Of a stretch of DNA of 64,000 bases, positions 1-7,732 are shown in pieces; position 1 is the first letter of the stretch, and each line of letters opens with the position of its first letter. Under the pieces are notes generated by a model. That model was not told the DNA's origin. It worked only from the letters and a program-made list of their open reading frames with translations, and did not search any database. Made by a program: the position numbers and the translations under genes. This stretch comes from Micromonosporaceae bacterium. Lineage in GTDB: Bacteria; Actinomycetota; Actinomycetes; Mycobacteriales; Micromonosporaceae. The stretch lies in NCBI GenBank assembly GCA_020027875.1, contig JAHRHA010000010.1:28960-92959 (forward strand), read 5' to 3'.

Positions 1-2
1 CG

Positions 3-353
3 ACGCCCACTTTTGCCGTCTACCTGCTCGGCAGGCGACCTCCGGCCGTCGCCTGGGAGAGCCGATGGCTGCGGTGGCCGGACTTTCGGCTGCCCATCGA
101 CCGAGCGCACGCACGCAAAGTCCTGCACGAGGCCTGGGAGAGCGCAACGACACAACGCGTGGAGATCGCCTGCCGCGGTGGCCGCGGACGGACCGGCACC
201 GCCCTAGCGTGCCTCGCCATCATCGACGGCGTACCGGCGACTGAGGCGATTGCGTTCGTCCGGCGACACTACGACCCGCGTGCCGTCGAGACGCCCTGGC
301 AGAAGGGCTACGTCACCCGTTTCACACCCCGCTCTACCGGCCGTCATTGCTGA
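3..353 (+). CDS. Protein-tyrosine/dual-specificity phosphatase-like protein, 3' part
   Basis: The reading frame is open from the left edge of the window, so the true start lies outside. The visible 116 residues end at TGA 351-353. The active-site loop CRGGRGRTG (bases 171-197) matches the C-x5-R-[ST/TG] P-loop of cysteine-dependent phosphatases, with Cys as nucleophile and the final Arg binding phosphate. It is followed by a short helix-rich tail with the 'AIAFVRRHY' pattern common after the loop in small bacterial dual-specificity phosphatases. The likely role is dephosphorylation of a protein or small phosphomonoester in the cytosol. The substrate cannot be told from the sequence, and the general-acid Asp cannot be assigned with confidence because the N-terminal part is missing. 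Confidence 0.75.
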   Translation, partial: TPTFAVYLLGRRPPAVAWESRWLRWPDFRLPIDRAHARKVLHEAWESATTQRVEIACRGGRGRTGTALACLAIIDGVPATEAIAFVRRHYDPRAVETPWQKGYVTRFTPRSTGRHC

Positions 354-404
354 TCGGGCGCGGCGACTGACCGCACCTTATCGGCCTGGCGCATCGTGTC
401 TCAA

Positions 405-454
405 TGTTCGAACAACCGGCGCATTGTGGCCACCACGCGGCGGTTGTTCGAACA
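405..454. promoter_or_regulatory. 50-bp near-perfect palindrome between converging genes
   Basis: Perfect 14-bp inverted arms (405-418 and 441-454, TGTTCGAACAACCG and its complement) flank a 22-bp centre that is itself largely symmetrical around GTGGCCAC (426-433). In all 22 of 25 base pairs match about the axis 429.5. It lies in the gap after the phosphatase stop (353) and after the end of the convergent DUF998 gene (543). It could form a long cruciform, act as a bidirectional terminator without a T-tract, or be a protein-binding site. GTTCGAAC is the reverse arrangement of a LexA half-site, so it is not an SOS box. Confidence 0.6.
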
Positions 455-542
455 CCGACAGAGGTATTGGGTTGGCGAGGCTCAACACCGTACGGGGGAG
501 AACCTGGCCGAGCCATCGGTGATCACGGCATCCCGCCCGGCT

Positions 543-1244
543 CTATCCACGCTGAGGTGCCGTGAGCCGCCGATTGCTTGCGACGGCTAGGTCGTGAATG
601 CGTCGCACCAGGTGGGCCGCTAACGCCGTCACAAACCCGAACGAGATCGCCGATCCGATCACCAGTCGCACGGCGAGGCTGTCCAGGTCGGGCCACCCAT
701 CGATCACGAGGACTGACACCGGGGCCGCAACGCACGCGGCCACCCAACCCCACTGCTTGAGGGCGGCGAATCGGCGCACGAACACGAAACAGGCCGCCAG
801 CCACGACACAGTGGCCACGATGAACCCAACCTCGTGCAGAAGGCCGTGCCAGCTGATCGATTCAGGTGCCCCGGCCGGCGCACCCGGTGGGAAGCCGGCG
901 CCCGCATCGGTGACGAAGACTCCGGCCACGATCAGCCCGATCCCGTTGAGACCGACCAGTATTGGGCCCCAGGTGCCGCCGCGGCCGGGACGCAGCACTC
1001 GCCACATGCCGGCGGCGCAGGCCACGTACAGCGCGCCGGTAACGACGAAGTTGGCGATCTGGACCCACCCCACTTTCCCGAGACTGAGCATGCTGAGCGG
1101 GTGGTAGGTCGGGTCGAACCCTTCGCGTGTGAACGCCTGGATCAGCCATGTCGTGAGAAACAGCGGGCCGGCGACGATGCCGCACGCCAATAGCCGTGTG
1201 GACTGGACGGTTTGTGCTCGTGGATGCGCGGCCTGTTGTGACAT
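543..1244 (-). CDS. DUF998 family integral membrane protein
   Basis: A 233-residue polytopic membrane protein with six or so hydrophobic segments. It begins with a short basic N-terminus and a first helix around residues 18-37 ('GIVAGPLFLTTWLIQ'). The 'DPTYHPLSMLSLG' stretch directly after helix 1 and the later 'GHGLLHEVGF'-like segment are typical of DUF998 proteins, whose biochemical role is not established. ATG 1244 is chosen over an in-frame upstream ATG because AGAGGAGAG sits at Shine-Dalgarno distance in front of it. The gene stands alone and converges on the phosphatase-like gene across a 50-bp palindrome. Family assignment is by sequence pattern only. Confidence 0.8.
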   Translation of the reverse strand: MSQQAAHPRAQTVQSTRLLACGIVAGPLFLTTWLIQAFTREGFDPTYHPLSMLSLGKVGWVQIANFVVTGALYVACAAGMWRVLRPGRGGTWGPILVGLNGIGLIVAGVFVTDAGAGFPPGAPAGAPESISWHGLLHEVGFIVATVSWLAACFVFVRRFAALKQWGWVAACVAAPVSVLVIDGWPDLDSLAVRLVIGSAISFGFVTALAAHLVRRIHDLAVASNRRLTAPQRG

Positions 1245-1472
1245 CGCCCTCTCCTCTCTTCGCGGCACCCCTGCGGTGCCTCTCACCGGAGACGTCGGGG
1301 CCGCGGCGCCGTCTCGGACATCCGCGCGACTCACTCCAAGACCCGGGCGGCTAACCGGGTGGGCGTTCCTCGCTCACCGGGAGCGGGCCTATCCGGACGA
1401 CGGCGATCGCCGTTGTTTGGTGCACCTGATCACTGGGATCTGGTGCACGCGGGCGTGCAGTGAAAAGCGGTG

Positions 1473-1545
1473 ATGTTGGTACAGTTGGATCATCCCTCAG
1501 GGCTTCGGCCGCTGGGTTCGAGGCCCGCTTTGGCGGGCCTCTGCG
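1473..1545 (-). other. DUF3800-type 3' RNA motif remnant (candidate)
   Basis: On the minus strand a GC-rich hairpin (arms 1533-1541 and 1520-1528, GAGGCCCGC and complement) is followed by a GAAGCCC-TGAGGGATGATCC stretch. The same order, hairpin then GAAGCCCCGAAGGA, occurs at the 3' end of the DUF3800 relic at 15232-15300. The conceptual peptides also align (EA-L/P-R/K-D-x-P). No DUF3800 coding core is visible here, so this would be an orphan copy. Structured RNAs associated with DUF3800 genes have been published, and membership here is inference. Confidence 0.35.
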
Positions 1546-1565
1546 TTTGTGGCCTACCAGGTGCT

Positions 1566-1595
1566 GGCGCGCCTCCCACCGAGGTGGAGCGCGCC
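1566..1595 (-). terminator. Hairpin downstream of metE
   Basis: On the minus strand GGCGCGCTCCACC pairs with GGTGGGAGGCGCGCC (one bulge) around a 2-base loop, 58 bases past the metE stop. There is no strong T-run, as is usual for GC-rich actinobacteria. It most likely ends metE transcripts. Confidence 0.55.
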
Positions 1596-1652
1596 TACCT
1601 TGCCGCGAGCGTTGGCGAGGTATCCCGCGCCGGCCGGTAGCAGCGCCCCGAC

Positions 1653-3929
1653 TCACCCCAAGGCAGCACGGGTACGCCGTGCGGCGCTCACCACGTTGCT
1701 GAGTGCCGCCTCGATCTGCGGGTAGGTACGCGTCTTGAGCCCACAGTCGGGGTTCACCCACACCCGGTCGGCCGGCAGCACCCGGAGTGCCGTTGCGAGT
1801 AGGTCCGCCACCTCCGCCGTACCGGGCACTCGAGGCGAATGAATGTCGTAGACACCCGGACCGAGGCCGCGGCCGAACTCCTTGATGGCCGGCTCGGCGA
1901 TGAGTCGAGCACCGGACCGGGCCGACTCGACGGTCGTCACGTCGGCGTCCAGGGCGTCGATCGCGGCGAGGACCTCGGCGGTCTCGGAGTAGCACAGGTG
2001 CGTGTGTATCTGCGTACGGTCACCCGCGCCGGAGGTGGCGTGCCTGTACGCGCCGACCGCCCAGTCGAGGTACTCCGCCTGCGCGCTGCGGCGCAGCGGC
2101 ATCAGCTCGCGCAGCGCAGGCTCGTCTACCTGGATGACGGAGATACCGGCGGCCTCGAGGTCCGTGACCTCCTCGCGGATCGCCTCGGCAACTTGGCCGA
2201 CGACGTCTCGCAGCGGCAGGTCGTCGCGCACGAACGACCACGCGACGATGGTCACCGGCCCGGTCAGCATTCCCTTGACCGGCTTGCTTGTCAGCGACTG
2301 GGCATACCGCGCCCACCGCACCGTGATGGGTGCCGGGCGACTGACCGTGTCGTGCAGGATGGGCGGCCGGGTGCAGCGCGAGCCGTACGACTGCACCCAC
2401 CCGTAGCGCGGGGTGGCGAACCCGTCGAGCTGCTCGGCGAAGTACTGCACCATGTCGTTGCGCTCCGGCTCGCCGTGGACCAACACGTCTAGCCCGAGGC
2501 GCTCCTGCAGGCGGATCACCCGGTCGATCTCGGCTTCGATCCGGCGCTCGTACTGCTCCTGGTCCATCCGTCCGCCGGCCACCGCGGCCCGGGCGGCGCG
2601 CAGTTCGCCGGTCTGCGGGAAGGAGCCGATCGTGGTTACCGGCAGCGCCGGCAACCGTAGGTGCTGCGACTGTGCCGCGGCGCGGATCGGGTACGGGCTG
2701 CGGCTAGACCGACCGGGTCGGCCGGACCCTGGCTCGGAGGCGACGCGCGACGGCTCGGCCGTGATCGTGCCGGGTCCGGCCGTGCCGGTGGTGCGGGCGA
2801 GCTCGTCGGCCAGCTCCACCACCTCGGCCACCTTCTCCTCGGCGAAGGCCAGCCGGTCGCGCAGCGCCGGCTCGAGATCGGTCTCAGCCGCCAGGTCGTA
2901 CGGCACGTGCAGCAGCGGGCACGATGTACTGACGACAACCTCACCGGCCACGTCACGCACCCGACGCAGGAGTCCGAGCGTCCGACGCAGGTCGGTCCGC
3001 CACACGTCGCGGCCCGAGACGACCCCGGCCAGCACGGTCTTGCCGGCCAGCGCGGCCGCATCGGGGAGGCGGCCCCGGACGAGGTCGATGGCGATGCCTT
3101 CGATCGGGGTTTCCGCTAGGGCGGGCAGGGCATCGGCGAGTTCACCGAAGTACGACGCGACGAGCAACCGTGGCCGGTCCGCCAATCCGCCGAGCCGGTG
3201 ATACGCCAACCGGACCGCGGCGAGCTCGTCGCCGGTCCGGTCGGCGACCAGCGCCGGCTCGTCCAGCTGCACCCAGTCGACGCCCTCCGCGCGCAGTGCG
3301 GCCAGCAGGTCGGCGTAGACGTCGAGCACGTCCTCCAACCGACTCAGCGGGGTGAATCTGGCTGGGCTGCCCGGCGTCGGCTGGGACAACAGCAGGAACG
3401 TAACCGGCCCGAGCAGCACGGGCCGCGTACGCAACCCCAGCGCACGCGCCTCGCGTACCTCTGCAATGGGTTTGTCGTCTGCGAGTTTGAAGGCCGTCGC
3501 CGGCCCGATCTCCGGCACGATGTAGTGGTAGTTGGTGTCGAACCATTTGGTCATTCGCAGCGGTGCCAGGTCATCGGTGCCGCGGGCCATGGCGAAATAG
3601 GGCGCCATCGCGTAGTAGGGCGCCGCGAAGTGGGTGTCGTGCGGCCCGCCCAGCGCGCGGTACCGGTCGGGCACCGCGTCGAGCAGGATCGCCGTGTCGA
3701 GTACGTGGTCGTAGAAGGAGAACGTGTTCGACGGCAGCGCGGTGATGCCGAGCGCGGCGAGCCGTTGCCAGGTCGCCACGCGCAGTTGCTCGCCGGTGAG
3801 TAGCAGATCCGGCAGCGTCGACCGGCCGTCCCAGTACGCCTCGAGCGCGTGCTTGAGTTCCCGACGCGGCCCGATGCGTGGATATCCGAGCACTGTCGAG
3901 TTGATTTTGGAGTCAGTCACGCAGGGCAT
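1653..3929 (-). CDS. metE: Cobalamin-independent methionine synthase MetE
   Basis: This 758-residue enzyme catalyses the last step of methionine synthesis, moving the methyl group of 5-methyltetrahydropteroyltri-L-glutamate to homocysteine in the cytosol. The N-terminus has the family 'GYPRIGPRRELKHALE' folate-barrel signature. The C-terminal barrel carries the zinc ligands: His and Cys in 'THLCYSE', Glu in 'TVESARSG' and Cys in 'NPDCGLKTR'. Length matches full-size MetE (about 750-770). ATG 3929 or GTG 3920 (three codons later) are both possible starts, and the first residues before 'TDSKINSTVLGYPRIG' are not diagnostic. It is divergent from a LysR-type gene with 96 bp between them, the classical metE-metR arrangement. 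I see no cobalamin-riboswitch-like leader in so short a gap, so control is probably by the LysR protein. Confidence 0.97.
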   Translation of the reverse strand: MPCVTDSKINSTVLGYPRIGPRRELKHALEAYWDGRSTLPDLLLTGEQLRVATWQRLAALGITALPSNTFSFYDHVLDTAILLDAVPDRYRALGGPHDTHFAAPYYAMAPYFAMARGTDDLAPLRMTKWFDTNYHYIVPEIGPATAFKLADDKPIAEVREARALGLRTRPVLLGPVTFLLLSQPTPGSPARFTPLSRLEDVLDVYADLLAALRAEGVDWVQLDEPALVADRTGDELAAVRLAYHRLGGLADRPRLLVASYFGELADALPALAETPIEGIAIDLVRGRLPDAAALAGKTVLAGVVSGRDVWRTDLRRTLGLLRRVRDVAGEVVVSTSCPLLHVPYDLAAETDLEPALRDRLAFAEEKVAEVVELADELARTTGTAGPGTITAEPSRVASEPGSGRPGRSSRSPYPIRAAAQSQHLRLPALPVTTIGSFPQTGELRAARAAVAGGRMDQEQYERRIEAEIDRVIRLQERLGLDVLVHGEPERNDMVQYFAEQLDGFATPRYGWVQSYGSRCTRPPILHDTVSRPAPITVRWARYAQSLTSKPVKGMLTGPVTIVAWSFVRDDLPLRDVVGQVAEAIREEVTDLEAAGISVIQVDEPALRELMPLRRSAQAEYLDWAVGAYRHATSGAGDRTQIHTHLCYSETAEVLAAIDALDADVTTVESARSGARLIAEPAIKEFGRGLGPGVYDIHSPRVPGTAEVADLLATALRVLPADRVWVNPDCGLKTRTYPQIEAALSNVVSAARRTRAALG

Positions 3930-4025
3930 CCTGCCCGAGTACGGCCGGTGCGGGCGGGATCGATTGCCGCTGCTTATGGGTCTCCCGGTTGCCCACGGAC
4001 CGCGACGGCGTGGCCATACTGGTGC
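3930..4025. promoter_or_regulatory. Divergent metE/LysR control region
   Basis: The 96 bp between metE and the LysR gene must hold both promoters and the regulator site. LysR proteins usually bind T-N11-A sites in exactly such gaps. I could not single out one convincing box or -10/-35 pair by eye, so only the region is marked. Confidence 0.4.
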
Positions 4026-4934
4026 GTGCACCCTGGCCCGCCGCTGCGTGAGATCGGCTGTTTCGTGCTGGTCGCGCAGCGTCTGAGCTTCTCCCGGGCC
4101 GCGGCCGAGCTGGGCATGTCGCAGCCAGCAGTGAGCCAGGCGATCGGCCGTCTCGAGCGAACGCTGGAGCTCCGGCTTTTCGAGCGGACGAGCCGCGAGG
4201 TCCAGCTATCCGACGCGGGAAAGGTGCTGCTGCCGTACGCCGAGTCGCTGCTCGAGCAGGCGGCGGCGTTCTCCGTCGAGGCCTCACGGCTGGCCGCTCC
4301 GACCGGGCGGACGATTCGGCTTGCTTATTGCCCGCTGGTTGGCGGGCTGGCCGCGCGGGTCGCCCGTCGACTGTCCCGGCGCTCACCCGTCATCGAGTTG
4401 GAGCTGTACGCGGCCGGGTGGAGCACAGCCACGGCGGAGTTGGCGCAGGCGACGGTGTCGGCGGCCATCATGAGCCGGCCGTTTCCGCCCGGGCTCGCCA
4501 CGACCGCCCGTTTCCACGTACCAATCACGCATCTGGCCGTGCCGGCGAGCGCCCCACTGGCCACCGCCTCGCGGGTCCGACTGGACCAGTTGGCCGGTCG
4601 TGACGTTCTGATGCCGCGCAGCCGCCCGCCGGGGGGAGTCTGGGCGCAACTGGCCGCGCAGCTTCTCGGACCGTCCGGATCCAGGCTGGCCCCGGACACC
4701 CTCGACGACCTGCCTGGCGCACTGGACCTCGTCGCGGCCGGCCGAGGCTACCTGCCGGTCCCGCGGCTGCTCGTGGAGACCGTCATCCGCCCCGACGTCC
4801 GCTTCGTGCCGCTCGAAGACGGCGGCGTCGTACGGATGACGTACGCGCTCGTCTGGTGCCAGGATCGAGCCTCGGCCGAATTGATGGCCTTGGTGCAGGC
4901 CGTCCAGGAGATCCTGCGCACGCCCAGGTCGTAG
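4026..4934 (+). CDS. LysR family regulator, probable activator of metE
   Basis: A 302-residue transcription factor. Residues 4-63 form the winged helix-turn-helix ('REIGCFVLVAQRLSFSRAAAELGMSQPAVSQAIGRLE'-type region, key residues A-A-x-L-x-x-S-Q-P-A-V-S-x-x-I). The rest is a periplasmic-binding-like effector domain. GTG 4026 is chosen because it puts the HTH at the usual distance from the N-terminus. Upstream in-frame codons would add an unrelated tail and overlap metE. By position it resembles MetR, which activates metE with homocysteine as co-effector, but the effector domain here is divergent, so another ligand is possible. Its last 22 bases recur downstream at 5691-5718. Confidence 0.88.
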   Translation: MHPGPPLREIGCFVLVAQRLSFSRAAAELGMSQPAVSQAIGRLERTLELRLFERTSREVQLSDAGKVLLPYAESLLEQAAAFSVEASRLAAPTGRTIRLAYCPLVGGLAARVARRLSRRSPVIELELYAAGWSTATAELAQATVSAAIMSRPFPPGLATTARFHVPITHLAVPASAPLATASRVRLDQLAGRDVLMPRSRPPGGVWAQLAAQLLGPSGSRLAPDTLDDLPGALDLVAAGRGYLPVPRLLVETVIRPDVRFVPLEDGGVVRMTYALVWCQDRASAELMALVQAVQEILRTPRS

Positions 4935-4940
4935 CTGGAT
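4913..4940 (+). repeat. 28-bp direct repeat, left copy
   Basis: CCTGCGCACGCCCAGGTCGT plus 8 more bases covers the end of the LysR gene and its stop codon, and matches 5691-5718 at 25 of 28 positions (the last 17 are identical). The pair brackets the lipoprotein gene, as expected for an insertion or segmental duplication. Confidence 0.7.
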
Positions 4941-5067
4941 GTTCACCGTGCATGGCCCGACGAGCCGACAGATTCAGATGATCGTCTGATTCGTCGGCGA
5001 CTGTCCGTGGAGTGTGCTGGGCATTGTCGCTACGGCTCCTGAGACGGTCGGACGAAGGGATGGACGG

Positions 5068-5619
5068 ATGTTGCGACGCGCTTCCTGGGTATTCGGCGCT
5101 GTCATGGCGCTCACGCTGACAGCCGTAGCGTGTAGCGACACAAGAGACACGACGGCCACGTCCGGCGCTCCGGCGGCCACCAGTACGTCCGAGACACCAG
5201 GCCTTGATTCCACGATTGGGATCTGCAGCTTGATATCGCGCGCCACGCTCGAACAGGTCTACGGCTCCATCAAGGTGATTCGCAACGACCAGGGCCCGAT
5301 CACCGGCAACGCTGTGCATGGCTCGTGCGACTACCTCAAAGACGAGAGCCATCCGTATCGCGTTTTCTTTACCATCAACGTCAACTCCGACCCAAACCAA
5401 CAAGCGTTCGTGAATCTGAGTACTCAGCCGAGTAGCAGGAAGGTGCCGACGACAGGTGCGGAGGTGTTCGCGGTCGAAGGCGGCATGTTGCACCTTGTGG
5501 CGCACAAGAATTCGATAACAATTGAGGTCGGCCTGAGAGTTGGTTCCGATGTTGCCAACGGGCCTAGGGACAACGCAGTTGCTCTGGAATTGCTGGAGCA
5601 GGCCTTGAGCCACTTTTAG
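5068..5619 (+). CDS. Putative lipoprotein, DUF3558-like
   Basis: A 183-residue exported protein. The N-terminus is a lipoprotein signal: basic 'MLRR', a hydrophobic run and the lipobox LTAVAC, with Cys at about residue 19. A Thr/Ser/Ala-rich linker of some 25 residues follows, then a compact domain starting 'GICSLISRATLEQVYG' with a second Cys in 'HGSCDYL', which may form a disulphide. This layout (lipobox, linker, C...LL...x...YG) resembles actinobacterial DUF3558 lipoproteins of unknown function; the link is tentative. ATG 5068 has GAAGGGA at good distance. The gene lies alone between two 28-bp direct repeats, so it may be an insertion relative to related strains. Confidence 0.7.
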   Translation: MLRRASWVFGAVMALTLTAVACSDTRDTTATSGAPAATSTSETPGLDSTIGICSLISRATLEQVYGSIKVIRNDQGPITGNAVHGSCDYLKDESHPYRVFFTINVNSDPNQQAFVNLSTQPSSRKVPTTGAEVFAVEGGMLHLVAHKNSITIEVGLRVGSDVANGPRDNAVALELLEQALSHF

Positions 5620-5690
5620 GTCCTCGCTCGTGCCGCTACTGGGCGCCGGGACGGAGAGCGGGCGTCCTGCGGATGAGGTACGCGCACGGT

Positions 5691-5718
5691 CCTGCGTGCG
5701 GCCAGGTCGTAGCTGGAT
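5691..5718 (+). repeat. 28-bp direct repeat, right copy
   Basis: Right partner of 4913-4940 (25/28 identical). Here it is non-coding and sits just before the sigma-factor relic, so the copy in the LysR gene is presumably the original. Confidence 0.7.
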
Positions 5719-5748
5719 CGAGATTCGTGGGAACAGGGGACGGCCACG

Positions 5749-6219
5749 GTGGCAATAGACGGGGTGAGGGCGCAATCGAGCACGCAGCAAGTCACCGATG
5801 ACGATCCGGCCGAACTTGCGGCGATGTTCGAGCGCCACGTACGGCCACTGTTGCGCTACTGCGCATGCAGAGTCGGCCCTGACGCCGCGGAGGACGTCGT
5901 CGCCGAGGTGTTCGTCGTCGCGTACGCCCAACGAAAACGATTCGACCCCGGTCGCGCGTCCGCACTGACGTGGCTCTACGGCATCGCCACCAATGTCGCT
6001 CGCCGGCATCAGCGTACCGAATTGCGTATTTACCGGACGTACGCGCGGGGCGCCGTCGACGACGTCGAGGAGCCCTTCGCCGATCGTGCGGCATCGCGAG
6101 CCGACGCGCATCGTCGGGCGGCGCGGGCTGCGCGCCGTATTGGCGGCTTTCCGATGATTTGGCGGCGTTCGCTGAGTTGCGCATTTGACCAGAGCAGTGG
6201 GACGTGGGCGGCGCGGTGA
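5749..6219 (+). pseudogene. ECF sigma factor, truncated in region 4
   Basis: The first ~115 residues are a clear ECF sigma region 2: 'FERHVRPLLRYCACRVG', the acidic 'AEDVVAEVFVVAYAQ' core-binding segment and 'ALTWLYGIATNVARRHQR' for -10 recognition. After about residue 125 the expected region 4 helix-turn-helix is missing. The frame runs into unrelated sequence, and a fragment resembling the linker ('RLSDDLAAFAEL') appears in another frame near 6150-6188 before a stop. A frameshift around 6130-6145 plus loss of the -35-binding domain is the simplest reading. Start is GTG 5749. No anti-sigma gene is next to it. The protein could not recognise a -35 element and is probably inactive. Confidence 0.75.
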
Positions 6220-6365
6220 TACTGCAGCGATGTCACCGAGGGAAAGCGCCGTGCTCGTGGAACCGCTCACAGACGCCGACGAACGCACCATATCCATCCA
6301 CAGTAAATCAGCTCGCCAGCACTCGGGCCGACGAGCTGATCACATGTGTCCAGATTACAAGATCA

Positions 6366-6848
6366 TCAGTCGTGGCAATGGGTGAAGAAGAACGCAGCGC
6401 CGGTCGGTGTCGCGTTGAAGTGGTCGGTGATGTGGACATTGATCGCTTCGCCCGTCTCGAACTCGCCCCGCACACTGAGCGTGGCGGTACCGGCCACTGC
6501 GCGCCCGTTGTCATTGAAGCCGAACCATTGGGTGAACTTTCCACTGGCGTCGGGCTCGCCCGGCTGCAGCGCCACCGCGGTGAAGTTGCCGGTCTGCGTG
6601 CCCGTCACGTGTACTCGCCCGTCGTCGAACTGGGTGGCGTGTAACACAGCGTTGAAAGTAGTCGTGATCTGGTAGAGCGGACCGCCCGGCGCACACATCG
6701 GTACGACATCGACAAACACTTCGGTGGCGTTGTGGAGATTCTGCGTAGTGGTGGTAGGCGGGTCCGCAGCCGCGGCGAGCGGCACGCCGACGACCGCGCC
6801 GGCGGCGAGCACGACCACAAACAACCCCCGTGTAATCAGCCTAGACAT
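6366..6848 (-). CDS. Secreted protein of unknown function
   Basis: A 160-residue protein with a classical Sec signal peptide: 'MSRLITRG', a hydrophobic core and a cleavage region at 'PLAAAADP' near residue 28. The mature part is about 130 residues, Thr-rich and likely beta-rich. It has Cys in 'PMCAPGG' and in the C-terminal 'FTHCHD', which could pair. Similar small exported actinobacterial proteins exist without known function, and I recognise no domain. GGGGAGAG lies ahead of ATG 6848. It is monocistronic between the sigma relic and a two-component system. Confidence 0.75.
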   Translation of the reverse strand: MSRLITRGLFVVVLAAGAVVGVPLAAAADPPTTTTQNLHNATEVFVDVVPMCAPGGPLYQITTTFNAVLHATQFDDGRVHVTGTQTGNFTAVALQPGEPDASGKFTQWFGFNDNGRAVAGTATLSVRGEFETGEAINVHITDHFNATPTGAAFFFTHCHD

Positions 6849-7078
6849 GGCTCTCCCCTGATCTCCGCCTCACGGGCGGTGTCGGCCTATGGTTCCGGTG
6901 CGTTCGCATTATGGAACAGCGGGGCGAGCTGGCGCCTCAGGGCTAACCCTGGAACGAGGGATCCGCCTCGCGTGCCAACCCGGCTGTGGTCGAGGTGTCG
7001 CGGAAGACGAGCTCCTCGCGTACGGCGATCATGATGGTCCCCGGCCAGGAAGGCCGCGCATCGGGGCACCACCGCTAG

Positions 7079-7732
7079 CTATCGGATGAGGCCGGACTGC
7101 ACGGCGAAGACGACCAGCTGTGCTCGGTCGCGCGCGCCCAACTTCACCATGGCGCGGCTCACGTGAGTCCGTACGGTCGCCGGGCTGACCACGAGCTCCG
7201 CGGCGATCTCGTCGTTGGACCGTCCCGTGGCGACCCAGGCGACGATCTCCCGTTCGCGCTCGGTGAGGCGGTCGAGGTGCGGATGCGGGGCCGAGCGGCG
7301 GGGCCCGGGATCGGCGAGCCGCTCAATCACCCGACGGGTCACCGACGGCGACAGCAGGGACTCGCCCGCGGCGACGACCCGTACCGCACGTACCAGCTCC
7401 TCCGGTTCTGCGTCCTTGAGTACGAAGCCGCTCGCACCCATACGCAGCGCCTCGAATACGTACTCGTCGAGCTCGAACGTCGTCAGCATGACCACCCGGA
7501 CGTCCTTCAGCGCCGGGTCGGCTGCGATCTCGTGCAGCGCTCCCAGCCCGTCGAGGGTGGGCATCCGGATGTCCATGAATACGACGTCGGGCCGGGTACG
7601 GCGCACCGCGGCGAGGCCTTCCCGCCCGTCGGCCGCCTCGGCCACCAGCTCCAGGTCGTCCTCGGTCTCGATCAGCGTTCGCAGGCCCATCCGTACCAGC
7701 GCCTGGTCGTCGATGACCACAACCCGGATCAC
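7079..7732 (-). CDS. LuxR/NarL-type response regulator
   Basis: 217 residues. The receiver domain (residues 1-120) has the acidic pair 'VIDDQ', the phosphorylated Asp in 'DVVFMDIRMP', the switch Thr in 'MLTTF' and the Lys of 'LKDAEPEE'. The C-terminal GerE helix-turn-helix runs from 'LTEREREIVAWVATGRSNDEIA' to 'RAMVKLGARDR'. GTG 7732 is the start: it has GAGG upstream and overlaps the stop of the sensor kinase gene by 4 bp (GTGA), which suggests translational coupling. With the kinase it forms a two-component pair divergent from an ABC exporter operon, which is its likely target. Confidence 0.93.
   Translation of the reverse strand: MIRVVVIDDQALVRMGLRTLIETEDDLELVAEAADGREGLAAVRRTRPDVVFMDIRMPTLDGLGALHEIAADPALKDVRVVMLTTFELDEYVFEALRMGASGFVLKDAEPEELVRAVRVVAAGESLLSPSVTRRVIERLADPGPRRSAPHPHLDRLTEREREIVAWVATGRSNDEIAAELVVSPATVRTHVSRAMVKLGARDRAQLVVFAVQSGLIR

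Noticed and set aside
405..454. LexA/SOS box
   Set aside because: The core is GTTCGAAC, the reverse order of the actinobacterial GAAC-N4-GTTC operator.
1500..1545. Possible tRNA 3' half (GGTTCGA followed by a stem)
   Set aside because: No anticodon or D-arm can be built upstream and the T-arm does not pair; a hairpin motif explains the sequence better.
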